From: an uncultured Clostridia bacterium
GTDB lineage: Bacteria; Bacillota_A; Clostridia; TANB77; CAG-508
Length of the DNA stretch: 51,152 nt
NCBI GenBank assembly: GCA_947624715.1
Contig: CANQLO010000009.1
Coordinates: 1 to 51,152, forward strand
Direction of reading: 5' to 3'
Numbering within the stretch: the first letter of the stretch is position 1; each line of letters begins with the position of its first letter. The notes beneath the pieces were generated by a model. It ran no database searches, was not told where the DNA came from, and saw nothing but the letters and a program-made list of their open reading frames with translations. Positions 17,649 to 25,917 of the stretch are shown here, one piece after another. Both the position numbers and the translations under genes were made by a program.

Positions 17649-18185
17649 TTCTGTAACATATGAATATTGAATGCTTGTAATAACATCATTTTCTACAATA
17701 AATTGTAGCTGAGTTTTACCTTTTGTGTATGTGTATTGATTTCCTTGAATTTCATAATTATCTCCATAAGTTGATAACATTTTATCTAAACTGTCTGATA
17801 CTGAGACTCCTTCTTCTGTCTTAGCCTCTGTATTTAGAAAATATATTGTATATATTCTATCCTTGTCACCATCTGGATAAGTTGTTATTTCATAATTTGC
17901 ATAAGTATATGTTTTATCCAATCCTTCAAATGCGCAACTTGCTATTTCAGAGTATGATTCTTCATCTCCTATTCCTAAGCTTTCTTTAGAAAATACTTCT
18001 CCTAAAGCTATTTTCTTTCCATTGTCAGAAAAAGTATACACATCGGTTTCTGTTTCATTTTTTAATATTTCTTCTCCACTACTAGTTTCACCCTTTTTGT
18101 TTGCTTTCTGCATTGTTACTCCAATTTCTACTCCACCAATTATAAGTACTGCTACTATTAATAAAATTAAAATTACTTTTTTCAT
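17646..18185 (-). CDS. Small membrane-anchored extracytoplasmic protein, unknown family
   Basis: I do not recognise a family. The 179-residue protein has one N-terminal hydrophobic segment (VILILLIVAVLIIGGVEIGV, about 4-23) without a lipobox cysteine. An acidic, Thr/Tyr-rich domain outside the membrane follows and ends in repeated beta-strand-like stretches (YEIQGNQYTYTKGKTQLQFIV). The last third resembles small lipoprotein-like folds that sense or bind ligands, but that is impression only. AAAGGA lies 12 bases before the ATG. It is the last gene after the MBOAT/SGNH pair, across a 150-base gap. Its stop codon is shared with a family B repeat end. Confidence 0.55.
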   Translation of the reverse strand: MKKVILILLIVAVLIIGGVEIGVTMQKANKKGETSSGEEILKNETETDVYTFSDNGKKIALGEVFSKESLGIGDEESYSEIASCAFEGLDKTYTYANYEITTYPDGDKDRIYTIYFLNTEAKTEEGVSVSDSLDKMLSTYGDNYEIQGNQYTYTKGKTQLQFIVENDVITSIQYSYVTE

Positions 18186-18336
18186 TTTTACAATTATTCC
18201 TTTCCAAGATAAAAAGTTGAATTAATAATTATCAATCTTTTCTCTCTTTTTTTATTTACACCATTTTTTATAAAATTATAAATGTATTTTATAATTTAGC
18301 ATTAAGTTGATTAGCTTTATTTCTTCCTTTTTACAC

Positions 18337-19356
18337 CTAATCGTTAATCTTAACGTAGTATTCCTTTAGTTTTTCTTGGTATATTGAATTTACTTTACTA
18401 TTTTGTCTATAATCTTCCAAGTTATAATTTTCCTTTAATACTTTAGAAAAATATTTTGATAATTTAGTTGCACCGTTTAAATTTAGATGTAATCCTGCAT
18501 CATAAGTATCTGTTTGATAATCAATACCAATTTCATCAGCAACTTCTTTTAAGTTATAAAAATCTATATCATTTTTTCTTGCATATTCAACCATTTGAGT
18601 ATTATATTCATCATACCAATATGGATACAAGCTTGGTGCTTTTATTAAAACTAATTCTATATTATTATCTTTACACAATTTTGTAATTTTGTCTAGATAT
18701 TCATAACATTTTTCTGAAAAATTATAATCTGGTAGAATCTTTTTTGCTGGCAAACTCCCTGCTGGTTTTACATTTTTATTTACTAAAAAGCCATTATAAG
18801 TATTTTTCTTTTCAGCGAATAAATACTTAAAGTCTTCTGCACTCAATTCTGAGAATCTAGAGTGATAACGCAAAATTGGAAATACATATGACATAAAATT
18901 TTCTTCATCTGTCATAGATGCATTTATTATTTCTACCTTTTCTTTAGACCATTTCATTTTATCTAAAGTTAGCCTATTATAAGCTTCACTTACTGGCTCA
19001 CTATATCTCATAGAATTTACATTAAATACAACTACTTTTGGTATTTCATATTTTAGCGTTTCTTTTAATATCCCATAAGATTGCCATATAAGTTGTTGTG
19101 ATGTTCCTCTTACATATGCTGTAATTCCTTCTTGTTCGTACATTACCATTGGTGAAAAATTTGCGTAAACTTCACAGTCACCAATAAATACAACATCATG
19201 ATTTTTTTCTTCTTCATAATATTCTGCAATCATACTTCCTTCAACTAAGCTATCCATATATTTAGGCGAGAGTAATCTGTTTAATATTATAAATATTAAT
19301 ACTAAAAATACTATTATTGCTATTATTTTTATAGTTCTTTTCAATATTTTAATCAT
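18337..19356 (-). CDS. SGNH-hydrolase-like partner of the MBOAT acyltransferase (DltD/DHHW-like)
   Basis: Membrane-anchored extracytoplasmic protein of 339 residues. It has an N-terminal anchor (about 10-27), block I as FIGDCEVYANFSP, a central NVNSMRY segment, and a closing DAGLHLNLNGATKLSKYF with the Asp-x3-His pair expected of SGNH folds. The nucleophile position of block I holds Cys (GDC) instead of Ser. Proteins of this type usually lie next to an MBOAT gene and complete transfer of an acyl group to an exported polymer. It follows the MBOAT gene by 101 bases. The ATG directly abuts AAAGGA; TTG at 19344, 12 bases from it, is a credible alternative start. Confidence 0.72.
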   Translation of the reverse strand: MIKILKRTIKIIAIIVFLVLIFIILNRLLSPKYMDSLVEGSMIAEYYEEEKNHDVVFIGDCEVYANFSPMVMYEQEGITAYVRGTSQQLIWQSYGILKETLKYEIPKVVVFNVNSMRYSEPVSEAYNRLTLDKMKWSKEKVEIINASMTDEENFMSYVFPILRYHSRFSELSAEDFKYLFAEKKNTYNGFLVNKNVKPAGSLPAKKILPDYNFSEKCYEYLDKITKLCKDNNIELVLIKAPSLYPYWYDEYNTQMVEYARKNDIDFYNLKEVADEIGIDYQTDTYDAGLHLNLNGATKLSKYFSKVLKENYNLEDYRQNSKVNSIYQEKLKEYYVKIND

Positions 19357-19457
19357 TCCTTTCCGAATTTATTTTTATTTTAAAATTATTGAAGATTTAT
19401 AAATATGCTACAAGTCAGTGAACGTTCTTTTATTCGAAGCTAAATTTTATTTTTTTA

Positions 19458-20744
19458 CTAAAATTTACTGTATATAAATTCATTTACATTAAAGCCGATT
19501 CCATATATTCCAAATACTAAAATAATTATTCCTATTATTCCAATTAGCAATATCTTTGTTTCTATTTTCATATCTTTTACATAACTGATTATTGTATCTT
19601 TTCTAGCATCAAATATCGCAAGAATTATAGTTGAAAATACTAAAACAATTATGTTTCCTAAATCTAAATTTAAATTAAGTAAATTTGCAAATAAATCAGG
19701 ATAATTAAAATTAGTAAATATAGAACCTATCATTTGGAGTGCTGTTGTCCAGTTAGGCCATATGAAAAATGCCCATAAAATAGATACTAATATATAATTT
19801 ATAACTCTATTTAAGTTCTTCCATTTTGTTGTTGTAAATTTAGAAATTGTAACTAATATTCCATGAAGTAATCCCCATAAAATGTAGTTTGCTCCATGCC
19901 AAAGCCCTGATACTGTGAATGTAATTATTAAATTTATCTTTGTACGCCATTTTCCTTTTCTATTTCCTCCCAGAGGAATATAAACATAATCTTTAAGCCA
20001 TGAGCTTAAACCAATATGCCATCTTCTCCAAAATTCTTTTGTATTTTCTGCTAAATATGGGCTATTGAAGTTTTCTTTAATATTTATTCCAAATATCTTA
20101 GAAACACCTATTACCATATCAATTCCACCACTAAAGTCTGCGTATATTTCAATTGAATATAGTAACATTGCTAAAAATGCATAAGCTCCATTGTATTCTG
20201 ATATATTACCAGTTATAGCAGAAATAATAATTGAAACTCTCCCTGCTATAACTAACTTTTTCAATAATCCCCATACAATTCTTACAATTCCATTTACAAT
20301 TCTTTCTGTATTCCATTTTTTCTTTGCGTATAAACTTTCTGATATATCATCATATCTATTTATTGGTCCTATTATTAAATATGGCATATATATTACATAC
20401 ATCAAGTATTTTATTAAGCTTTGTTGTGGCTCATATTTCTTCTTATATACATCCACTAAATATGAAATAATTTGTAAAGTATAGTATGAGATTCCTATTG
20501 GAACCATAATGTTTTCTACTGGTAGTCCAATTAAACTTGTATAACTTTGCAATTTAAAAAATACTAATATTGCTAAGTTAATGATTATTGTTAATGTAAA
20601 ATATACCTTTCTATTTTTATTTTTAGCATATTTTGCTACCAAGAAACTTGTTAAACTACTAAATAGAATATATACTAAATTTACTGGTCCAAAACTTGCA
20701 TAAATTATTACACTTAGTATCAATATAAGTATATTCATTAGCAT
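19458..20744 (-). CDS. MBOAT-family O-acyltransferase (AlgI/DltB-like)
   Basis: Polytopic membrane enzyme that passes acyl groups, often acetyl, across the membrane to a surface polymer. The 428-residue protein has about ten hydrophobic segments and the family signature RRWHIGLSSWLKDYVYIPLGGNRKG, followed by FTVSGLWHGANYILWG with the conserved histidine. Its N-terminus is somewhat shorter than typical AlgI proteins (about 460-480). AAGGAG lies three bases before the ATG; the second ATG, three codons in, is also possible. With the SGNH-like neighbour it forms a typical export-acylation pair. The substrate is unknown: no dltA/dltC or alginate genes are present. Confidence 0.88.
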   Translation of the reverse strand: MLMNILILILSVIIYASFGPVNLVYILFSSLTSFLVAKYAKNKNRKVYFTLTIIINLAILVFFKLQSYTSLIGLPVENIMVPIGISYYTLQIISYLVDVYKKKYEPQQSLIKYLMYVIYMPYLIIGPINRYDDISESLYAKKKWNTERIVNGIVRIVWGLLKKLVIAGRVSIIISAITGNISEYNGAYAFLAMLLYSIEIYADFSGGIDMVIGVSKIFGINIKENFNSPYLAENTKEFWRRWHIGLSSWLKDYVYIPLGGNRKGKWRTKINLIITFTVSGLWHGANYILWGLLHGILVTISKFTTTKWKNLNRVINYILVSILWAFFIWPNWTTALQMIGSIFTNFNYPDLFANLLNLNLDLGNIIVLVFSTIILAIFDARKDTIISYVKDMKIETKILLIGIIGIIILVFGIYGIGFNVNEFIYSKF

Positions 20745-20834
20745 TTTCTCCTTTTATTTATTCTGCCACTTTAGGCTTTTTTCTTTCTTGTTATTTTTTT
20801 CTATAGACTTTTTGTTTCTTTCTTATTATTTTTT

Positions 20835-22553
20835 CTATTCTGCTTTTGGGTACGCGTTTCTATCCCAATCTCTGCCTCTCATATTACTACTGTTAAACTT
20901 TTCTTCATCTGTTGCAGGTCCTATTATATGACTTCCTGGAGTTGAATCATAATGTCTGTATCTTCCTCCTTCATATACTAGGTTCCAGTAATGTGTTCCA
21001 TCTATTGTTCTGATTATCATATTTGATACACCTTTTTTATCTAAAGCCCTTTTTACTAAATCTGCATGGACCTTACAATTACCCACTCTATTAGTTAATC
21101 CATACCATATAGGGTCATCTCCACCCCAATTTGTATTATATCCAATAGTACTCCTTATTGTTGATACAATATCATATACACTTTTTCCTGCTAGATATTG
21201 ATTATAATATTCATTAAATTTATTTGTTGTATCTTCTTGATTATGGTTTACAACTATTTTTCTTTTTGCTGTTCTTGTATTGCCTCTTTTATCTTTAGCC
21301 GTATATGTTGCATAATATGTTCCTGCAACATCTATATTTACTTTACTACTATCTACTTGAAATGTTACAACTCCATCTCTATCATCCCTTGCTGTTACTC
21401 CTGACTCATAATTAATTGCTTGTCCTCTAGCAATCGTTATGTTTGATAATCCGGAAAATACTGGTCCTGTTGTATCTTTTTTTATAGTAAGTTTAGCTGT
21501 TTTTTCTGTTTTATTTCCATACTTATCAACCGCTTCTATAACAACATCTTGAGTTCCTATTTTAGTATAATCTAACTCAGATTTTAATGTAGTTGTTACA
21601 TCTCCTGAAGCATCATAAGTGCTTACTATAAAGCTATCTTTTCCATTTATTGTATCATCATCATACATAGTTATATCTTTTAACTCAAGCGTTGGTGGTG
21701 TTAAGTCTGTTACCTTTATAATAGTCTTTTTCTGTATCCCATCTTTTGTTGTTATTAGTTCATATTCTCCAATATCTGAATTAGATATTTCTTTTAAACG
21801 ATCTAGATCTAGTAAATCTCCATCTACCTCTGCATTATACAATAAATCTTCTTTCTTTAGTTCTTGTCCTCTTTCTATCGAAAATGAATCTATAATCCAC
21901 TGTATTGATAATTTACATACACTACTTGTCTCATTTCCTGATACATCTTTTACTACTACTGTAATTTGGTATTCACCAAATTTATTTATCTCTGGTACAT
22001 TGTCTATAAAAGTTTCCATTTCTGACAAATCTTCTTTTTTTACAATGAAATCATCTGCCTCTGGAATATAATCAATATATCGTGTAATATTCTTAAATTC
22101 TACTGTTGGAGGAGTTGTATCTACTAATTTTAAAATAACTTCTTCTTCTCTATCATCATGTGAAAGGACTATTTTATATTCTCCTACCTTTGAAAAATCT
22201 ATATTTTCTATGTTAGTAATTAATCTAGAATTTTCTTCATATTTTTTGTCTATAAGAAAATCTTGCATTGTAATAGAATTTGTTGAACCTATTTCTACAT
22301 CAATATCTTTAAATTTAGTTTTATACTTTTCATAAAACATATATCCACCATATACTAGTTCTACTATAGCTATTATTACCACTACAAAAATTACTAATTT
22401 GAAAGATTGTTTTTTATTTTTCTTTTCTTCTTTTTTTACTTCTTCATTCTTTGTCTGCTCATCTATTATTTCTTGTTTTCTGCTTTCTTCACTTTCTATT
22501 TCTTTATTTTCTATTTTTTCACTTTTTACTTCTTCATTTTCATCTTTGGACAT
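20835..22553 (-). CDS. Membrane-anchored transglutaminase-like protein with Ig-like repeats, copy B
   Basis: A 572-residue surface protein. It has a charged cytoplasmic N-terminus (Glu/Lys rich, about 1-48), one membrane segment (FKLVIFVVVIIAIVELVYGG) and about four Ig-like modules, each opening with a TPPTVEF/TPPTLEL or GPVFSGL motif. A C-terminal transglutaminase-like domain follows. Its catalytic set is intact: Cys493 in GNCKVHAD, His521 in THYWNLV and Asp536 in HYDSTPG. The fold can cross-link, hydrolyse or deamidate peptides outside the cell. ATG 22553 is chosen because its MSKD start matches the paralogue and AAAGGG precedes it by 12 bases. It follows the paralogue at 22647 by 93 bases and precedes the MBOAT gene. 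Confidence 0.8.
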   Translation of the reverse strand: MSKDENEEVKSEKIENKEIESEESRKQEIIDEQTKNEEVKKEEKKNKKQSFKLVIFVVVIIAIVELVYGGYMFYEKYKTKFKDIDVEIGSTNSITMQDFLIDKKYEENSRLITNIENIDFSKVGEYKIVLSHDDREEEVILKLVDTTPPTVEFKNITRYIDYIPEADDFIVKKEDLSEMETFIDNVPEINKFGEYQITVVVKDVSGNETSSVCKLSIQWIIDSFSIERGQELKKEDLLYNAEVDGDLLDLDRLKEISNSDIGEYELITTKDGIQKKTIIKVTDLTPPTLELKDITMYDDDTINGKDSFIVSTYDASGDVTTTLKSELDYTKIGTQDVVIEAVDKYGNKTEKTAKLTIKKDTTGPVFSGLSNITIARGQAINYESGVTARDDRDGVVTFQVDSSKVNIDVAGTYYATYTAKDKRGNTRTAKRKIVVNHNQEDTTNKFNEYYNQYLAGKSVYDIVSTIRSTIGYNTNWGGDDPIWYGLTNRVGNCKVHADLVKRALDKKGVSNMIIRTIDGTHYWNLVYEGGRYRHYDSTPGSHIIGPATDEEKFNSSNMRGRDWDRNAYPKAE

Positions 22554-22646
22554 AGCAAATTTTAACCCTTTCTTGTTTTTCAAATTCTATGTAAAAATTT
22601 TAATTGTTTTCAAAGTGATTTATTCTTAATAAAATAATTTATTATA

Positions 22647-24464
22647 CTAATTTGCTGCTGGCCATGCTGAATGGTCCCAATCTCTTCCACTTAATGTTGA
22701 TAATCTTTGTTCATCTGTCATAATGCTTATTTTTCTATGATTTCTGTCTGGAGTTGAGTCCATATGCCTCCATACTCCATTTAATTTTACTAGATTCCAA
22801 TAATGAGTTTTATTTGTAACCCATATTAACTGTGTTTCATAACCTTTTGCTCTTAACAAAGCTTGGAAACATAGTGCATGTACGTAACAATTTCCAGTCC
22901 AATTATTAAATCCATACCAAATTGGATCACCATCACCATAGCTACTGCCATATCTTATATTATTTCTACAATAATCTCTAATTGATTCAACATCACTACT
23001 GATGCTTGCTGCAATTCTGCTTACTAATGCGTCAACATCAGCTTGATCATGATTTACTACTATTTTTCTTTTTGTTGATGTTTTATTTCCTAATGGATCT
23101 TTTGATGTATAAGTTGCATAATATGTTCCTGCTACACTTGTATTTACACTACTACTATCCACTTGATATTCACATATTCCGTATTTTGCATCTCTTGCAC
23201 TTACACCACTTGTATAGTTTATAGTTCCGTTTTTAGCTACTGACATAGTTGATAATCCAGAAAATACTGGTCCTACAGTATCTTTTCTAATAGTAAGTAT
23301 TGCCGTTTTTTCTACTTTATTTCCATATTTATCAACTGCTTCTATAATGATTTCTTGAGTTCCTAGTTTTGAATAATTTATATCTGTTTTCATTGTAGTT
23401 GTAACTTCACCAGATGCATCATAGCAATTTGCTATAAAACTTTCTTTTCCACCCACTTTTTCGTCATCATAAATTGTGATATTTCTTAATTCAAGTGTTG
23501 GTGGCGTTAAATCAGTTACTTTAATTATAGTTGTTTTTTCTATTCCATCCTTATTAGTTTTTATCTCATATTCTCCGATTTCAGAATTAGATATTTCCTC
23601 TAATCTCTTATCATCTAACAAATCTCTATCTTGCTCTACTCCATACAATAAATCTTCTTTTGTAAGAATATGTCCTTTTTCCATTGTAAACTCGTCTCTT
23701 ATCCATTTTATTGAAAGTTTACATATTTTACTTGTTTCATTTCCTGATGCATCTTTTACTATAACATTAACATTGTAATCCTGAAATTTATCTATTGTTG
23801 GTACATCAGTTATAGATGTCTGCATTTCCGATAAGTCTTCTTTTTTTACTATAAAATCATCTGCATTTGGAATATAATCAATATAACGTGTAATATCTTG
23901 AAATTCAACTGTTGGAGGAGTTGTATCTATTAATTTTAGCACAACTTCTTCTTCTCTTCCATTATGAGAAAGCAATACTTTATATTCTCCAGTTTTTGAA
24001 TAATCTATACCTTCTAAATTTGTTATTAAAATAGAGTTTTCTTCATATTTTTTATCTTTTAGAAAATCTTTCATTTCAAGAGATGTTGTTGTTCCAATTT
24101 CCACCTCAAGATTTTTAAATTTTGCCCTATATTTTTCATATAATAAATAGCTTGCATATATTAGTTCTATTATTGAGATTACCAATATTACATATGTAAT
24201 TATCTTAATTATATTATTTGTATCTTTTTCATTTATTTTTTCTTTTTCAATTTGTTTAGTCTCTTTTTTGATTTTTTGAGTCTCCTCTTTAATCTTTTGA
24301 GTTTCTTTTTTGAGCTTTTGAGTTTCTTCTTTGATATTTTGAGTCTCTTCTTTAATCTTTTGAGTCTCTTTTTTATTTGTTTCTTTGCTATTTTTCACTT
24401 TTTCTTTTTTACTTTTATTTTCTTTAGCTTTTATATCTTCATTTTTTACAACTTTTTTCGACAT
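22647..24464 (-). CDS. Membrane-anchored transglutaminase-like protein with Ig-like repeats, copy A
   Basis: Paralogue of the next gene, 605 residues. Its cytoplasmic part is longer and carries seven-residue repeats of the type KKETQKI/KEETQNI (about 30-72), which predict a charged coiled coil. One membrane segment follows at about 86-108, then the same series of Ig-like modules. The C-terminal transglutaminase-like domain has Cys526 (GNCYVHAL), His554 (THYWNLV) and Asp569 (HMDSTPD). The spacing of the three residues is the same as in copy B, so both are predicted active. GGAG precedes the ATG. It is the first gene of the cluster, with its own promoter divergent from the D-Ala-D-Ala peptidase gene. 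Targets are unknown. Confidence 0.82.
   Translation of the reverse strand: MSKKVVKNEDIKAKENKSKKEKVKNSKETNKKETQKIKEETQNIKEETQKLKKETQKIKEETQKIKKETKQIEKEKINEKDTNNIIKIITYVILVISIIELIYASYLLYEKYRAKFKNLEVEIGTTTSLEMKDFLKDKKYEENSILITNLEGIDYSKTGEYKVLLSHNGREEEVVLKLIDTTPPTVEFQDITRYIDYIPNADDFIVKKEDLSEMQTSITDVPTIDKFQDYNVNVIVKDASGNETSKICKLSIKWIRDEFTMEKGHILTKEDLLYGVEQDRDLLDDKRLEEISNSEIGEYEIKTNKDGIEKTTIIKVTDLTPPTLELRNITIYDDEKVGGKESFIANCYDASGEVTTTMKTDINYSKLGTQEIIIEAVDKYGNKVEKTAILTIRKDTVGPVFSGLSTMSVAKNGTINYTSGVSARDAKYGICEYQVDSSSVNTSVAGTYYATYTSKDPLGNKTSTKRKIVVNHDQADVDALVSRIAASISSDVESIRDYCRNNIRYGSSYGDGDPIWYGFNNWTGNCYVHALCFQALLRAKGYETQLIWVTNKTHYWNLVKLNGVWRHMDSTPDRNHRKISIMTDEQRLSTLSGRDWDHSAWPAAN
24250..24375 (-). 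repeat. Coding 21-base repeats in copy A (coiled-coil heptads)
   Basis: About six imperfect 21-base units encode K-x-ETQKI-type heptads in the cytoplasmic part of the protein. Copy B lacks this array at the same place, so heptad number changed after duplication. Confidence 0.7.
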
Positions 24465-24498
24465 ATAACTACTCCTAAAAATAAAAATTTCACTATAT

Positions 24499-24526
24499 AT
24501 TATATTACATTTTTACGTATTTTCAA
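24499..24526 (-). promoter_or_regulatory. Promoter of the transglutaminase/MBOAT cluster
   Basis: On the minus strand TTGAAA (24521-24526), a 16-base spacer and TATAAT (24499-24504) lie about 35 bases before the start at 24464. Confidence 0.6.
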
Positions 24527-24537
24527 GCATTTTACAT

Positions 24538-24566
24538 AAATTTAATATTTTTGCAATATTAAATTT
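24538..24566. promoter_or_regulatory. Inverted repeat over the peptidase promoter
   Basis: Perfect 12-base arms AAATTTAATATT (24538-24549) and AATATTAAATTT (24555-24566) surround the -35 box of the plus-strand promoter and lie about 12 bases from the -35 of the divergent one. A regulator bound here could affect both. The protein is unknown. Confidence 0.45.
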
Positions 24567-24579
24567 AATATGTTATAAT
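24551..24579 (+). promoter_or_regulatory. Promoter of the D-Ala-D-Ala peptidase gene
   Basis: TTGCAA (24551-24556), a 17-base spacer and TATAAT (24574-24579) lie 33 bases before the start codon. Confidence 0.65.
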
Positions 24580-24612
24580 TATTTCATAAAAATACTAATA
24601 AGGAATTAAATT

Positions 24613-25845
24613 ATGAAAAAAATTATAGTTACAATTATTATAACAATTTTAATTTTATTAACATGTGTAGGTTACTTATACTTTAGGTATTTAAATCCTA
24701 TCGGCACTAATGAAGCTAATTTGAAAAATAGAATTATTAATGAAGTTGATGAAAATAACACAGAAAATGAGATTGTTATAGATGTAGAAAATAATATTAT
24801 AACTGAAGAAAAATATAATGAAAATAAATATGAGGGAGATTTTGAACTTCCTATTAATGGAACAACTGGCTTTGCTTCTGTTACACTTCCATTATATGAT
24901 CAAATAAATGGAAATAAAATTTCAAGTTTAAAACCCGGACAAGGCTTTAAGATATTGAGTGAATCTGGCGATTATTTTTATATTGAACTCTCTGATTCTA
25001 CAAATGGATATGTTGAGAGTAAATATATTTTAGTAAACTTGCCTGACTTAATTCCTTCTATTATATATGATGATACTAATAGCTACAGTTCAATTTTCCG
25101 TTCTTCTGGATATAATTTGGAGAATATTACTGGAAAAGCTTTATATAATGTAAATCTTTATAATAAACGTTTTGATAGAAATGAATTTGTAATGCCTTTA
25201 CTTTATACTATGGCTAAAAAAATTGCTCAAGTTCAAAAAGAAGCTTTAAAAAATGATGATTGCCTAAAAATTTATGAAACTTATAGACCTTATGATGTTC
25301 AAATGGATGTTTCAAAATCTTTAAGTAATCTTATGGACTCAAATGAAACTGTCAAAGCTGGAATTACGACTCCTCCATGGGATAAGAGTTGGTTTATAGC
25401 AGTTCAATTATCTAATCATCAAAGAGGTGTTGCTCTTGATGTTAGTCTATGTAAAGTTAATGAAAAAGAATATAATTACTGTGGTAAATACATATATTTT
25501 GATGTAACTAAATATGAGGAATACACAATGCCTACTAAAATGCATGAATTAAGTAAATCTGCTGCTACTTTTACGTCTCCAGTTAATAGCAAATCTAAAA
25601 CAGATTGGAAAAATGCACGTCTTGCCTCTTCAATGACAAGTGGTTCTATAAAACTTCAAAAATATTTTACCTCATTTGATTTAACTCCACTTGCTTCTGA
25701 ATGGTGGCATTTTAATGATTTAGATGCTAGAGAACTTACTAAAAATAATAGTAGTGCTGGAAAATATTTCTTAACAGAATGTTATAGTGATGTTGTCAAT
25801 GGGGACGGAGTGTCAATGGGGACGGAGGATTTTGACATTGTTTAA
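24613..25845 (+). CDS. Membrane-anchored D-alanyl-D-alanine peptidase (M15, VanX/VanY-like) with SH3-like domain
   Basis: Predicted cell-wall peptidase of 410 residues. It has an N-terminal membrane anchor (about 3-24), an acidic linker, and an SH3-like wall-binding module (GFASVTLPLYDQINGNKI to GYVESKYI, about 84-142). The M15 catalytic domain has YETYRPYDVQ, the zinc motif SNHQRGVALDV and EWWHFND, which contain all expected metal and catalytic residues. The final residues after CYSD (VVNGDGVSMGTEDFDIV) are encoded by a family B repeat, so the original stop has been replaced. AAGGAA lies several bases before the ATG. It diverges from the transglutaminase cluster, which fits a shared envelope role. 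Dipeptidase versus carboxypeptidase activity cannot be told. Confidence 0.83.
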   Translation: MKKIIVTIIITILILLTCVGYLYFRYLNPIGTNEANLKNRIINEVDENNTENEIVIDVENNIITEEKYNENKYEGDFELPINGTTGFASVTLPLYDQINGNKISSLKPGQGFKILSESGDYFYIELSDSTNGYVESKYILVNLPDLIPSIIYDDTNSYSSIFRSSGYNLENITGKALYNVNLYNKRFDRNEFVMPLLYTMAKKIAQVQKEALKNDDCLKIYETYRPYDVQMDVSKSLSNLMDSNETVKAGITTPPWDKSWFIAVQLSNHQRGVALDVSLCKVNEKEYNYCGKYIYFDVTKYEEYTMPTKMHELSKSAATFTSPVNSKSKTDWKNARLASSMTSGSIKLQKYFTSFDLTPLASEWWHFNDLDARELTKNNSSAGKYFLTECYSDVVNGDGVSMGTEDFDIV

Positions 25846-25917
25846 AAAAGTGTCAACGGGGACGGAGATTATTGACATTAATTGTCAAAATTCTCCGTCC
25901 CCATTGACATTGACACT
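25794..25917. repeat. REP-like repeat family B, locus 3 (several units)
   Basis: Units: 25794-25837 (two stacked forward GGGGACGGAG units ending in TTTTGACA), 25851-25877 (forward) and 25883-25917 (inverted). The last two form the same composite as 17521-17585. It lies between converging genes. One side is translated as the tail of the M15 peptidase and the other begins at the TAG stop of trpS. Confidence 0.9.
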
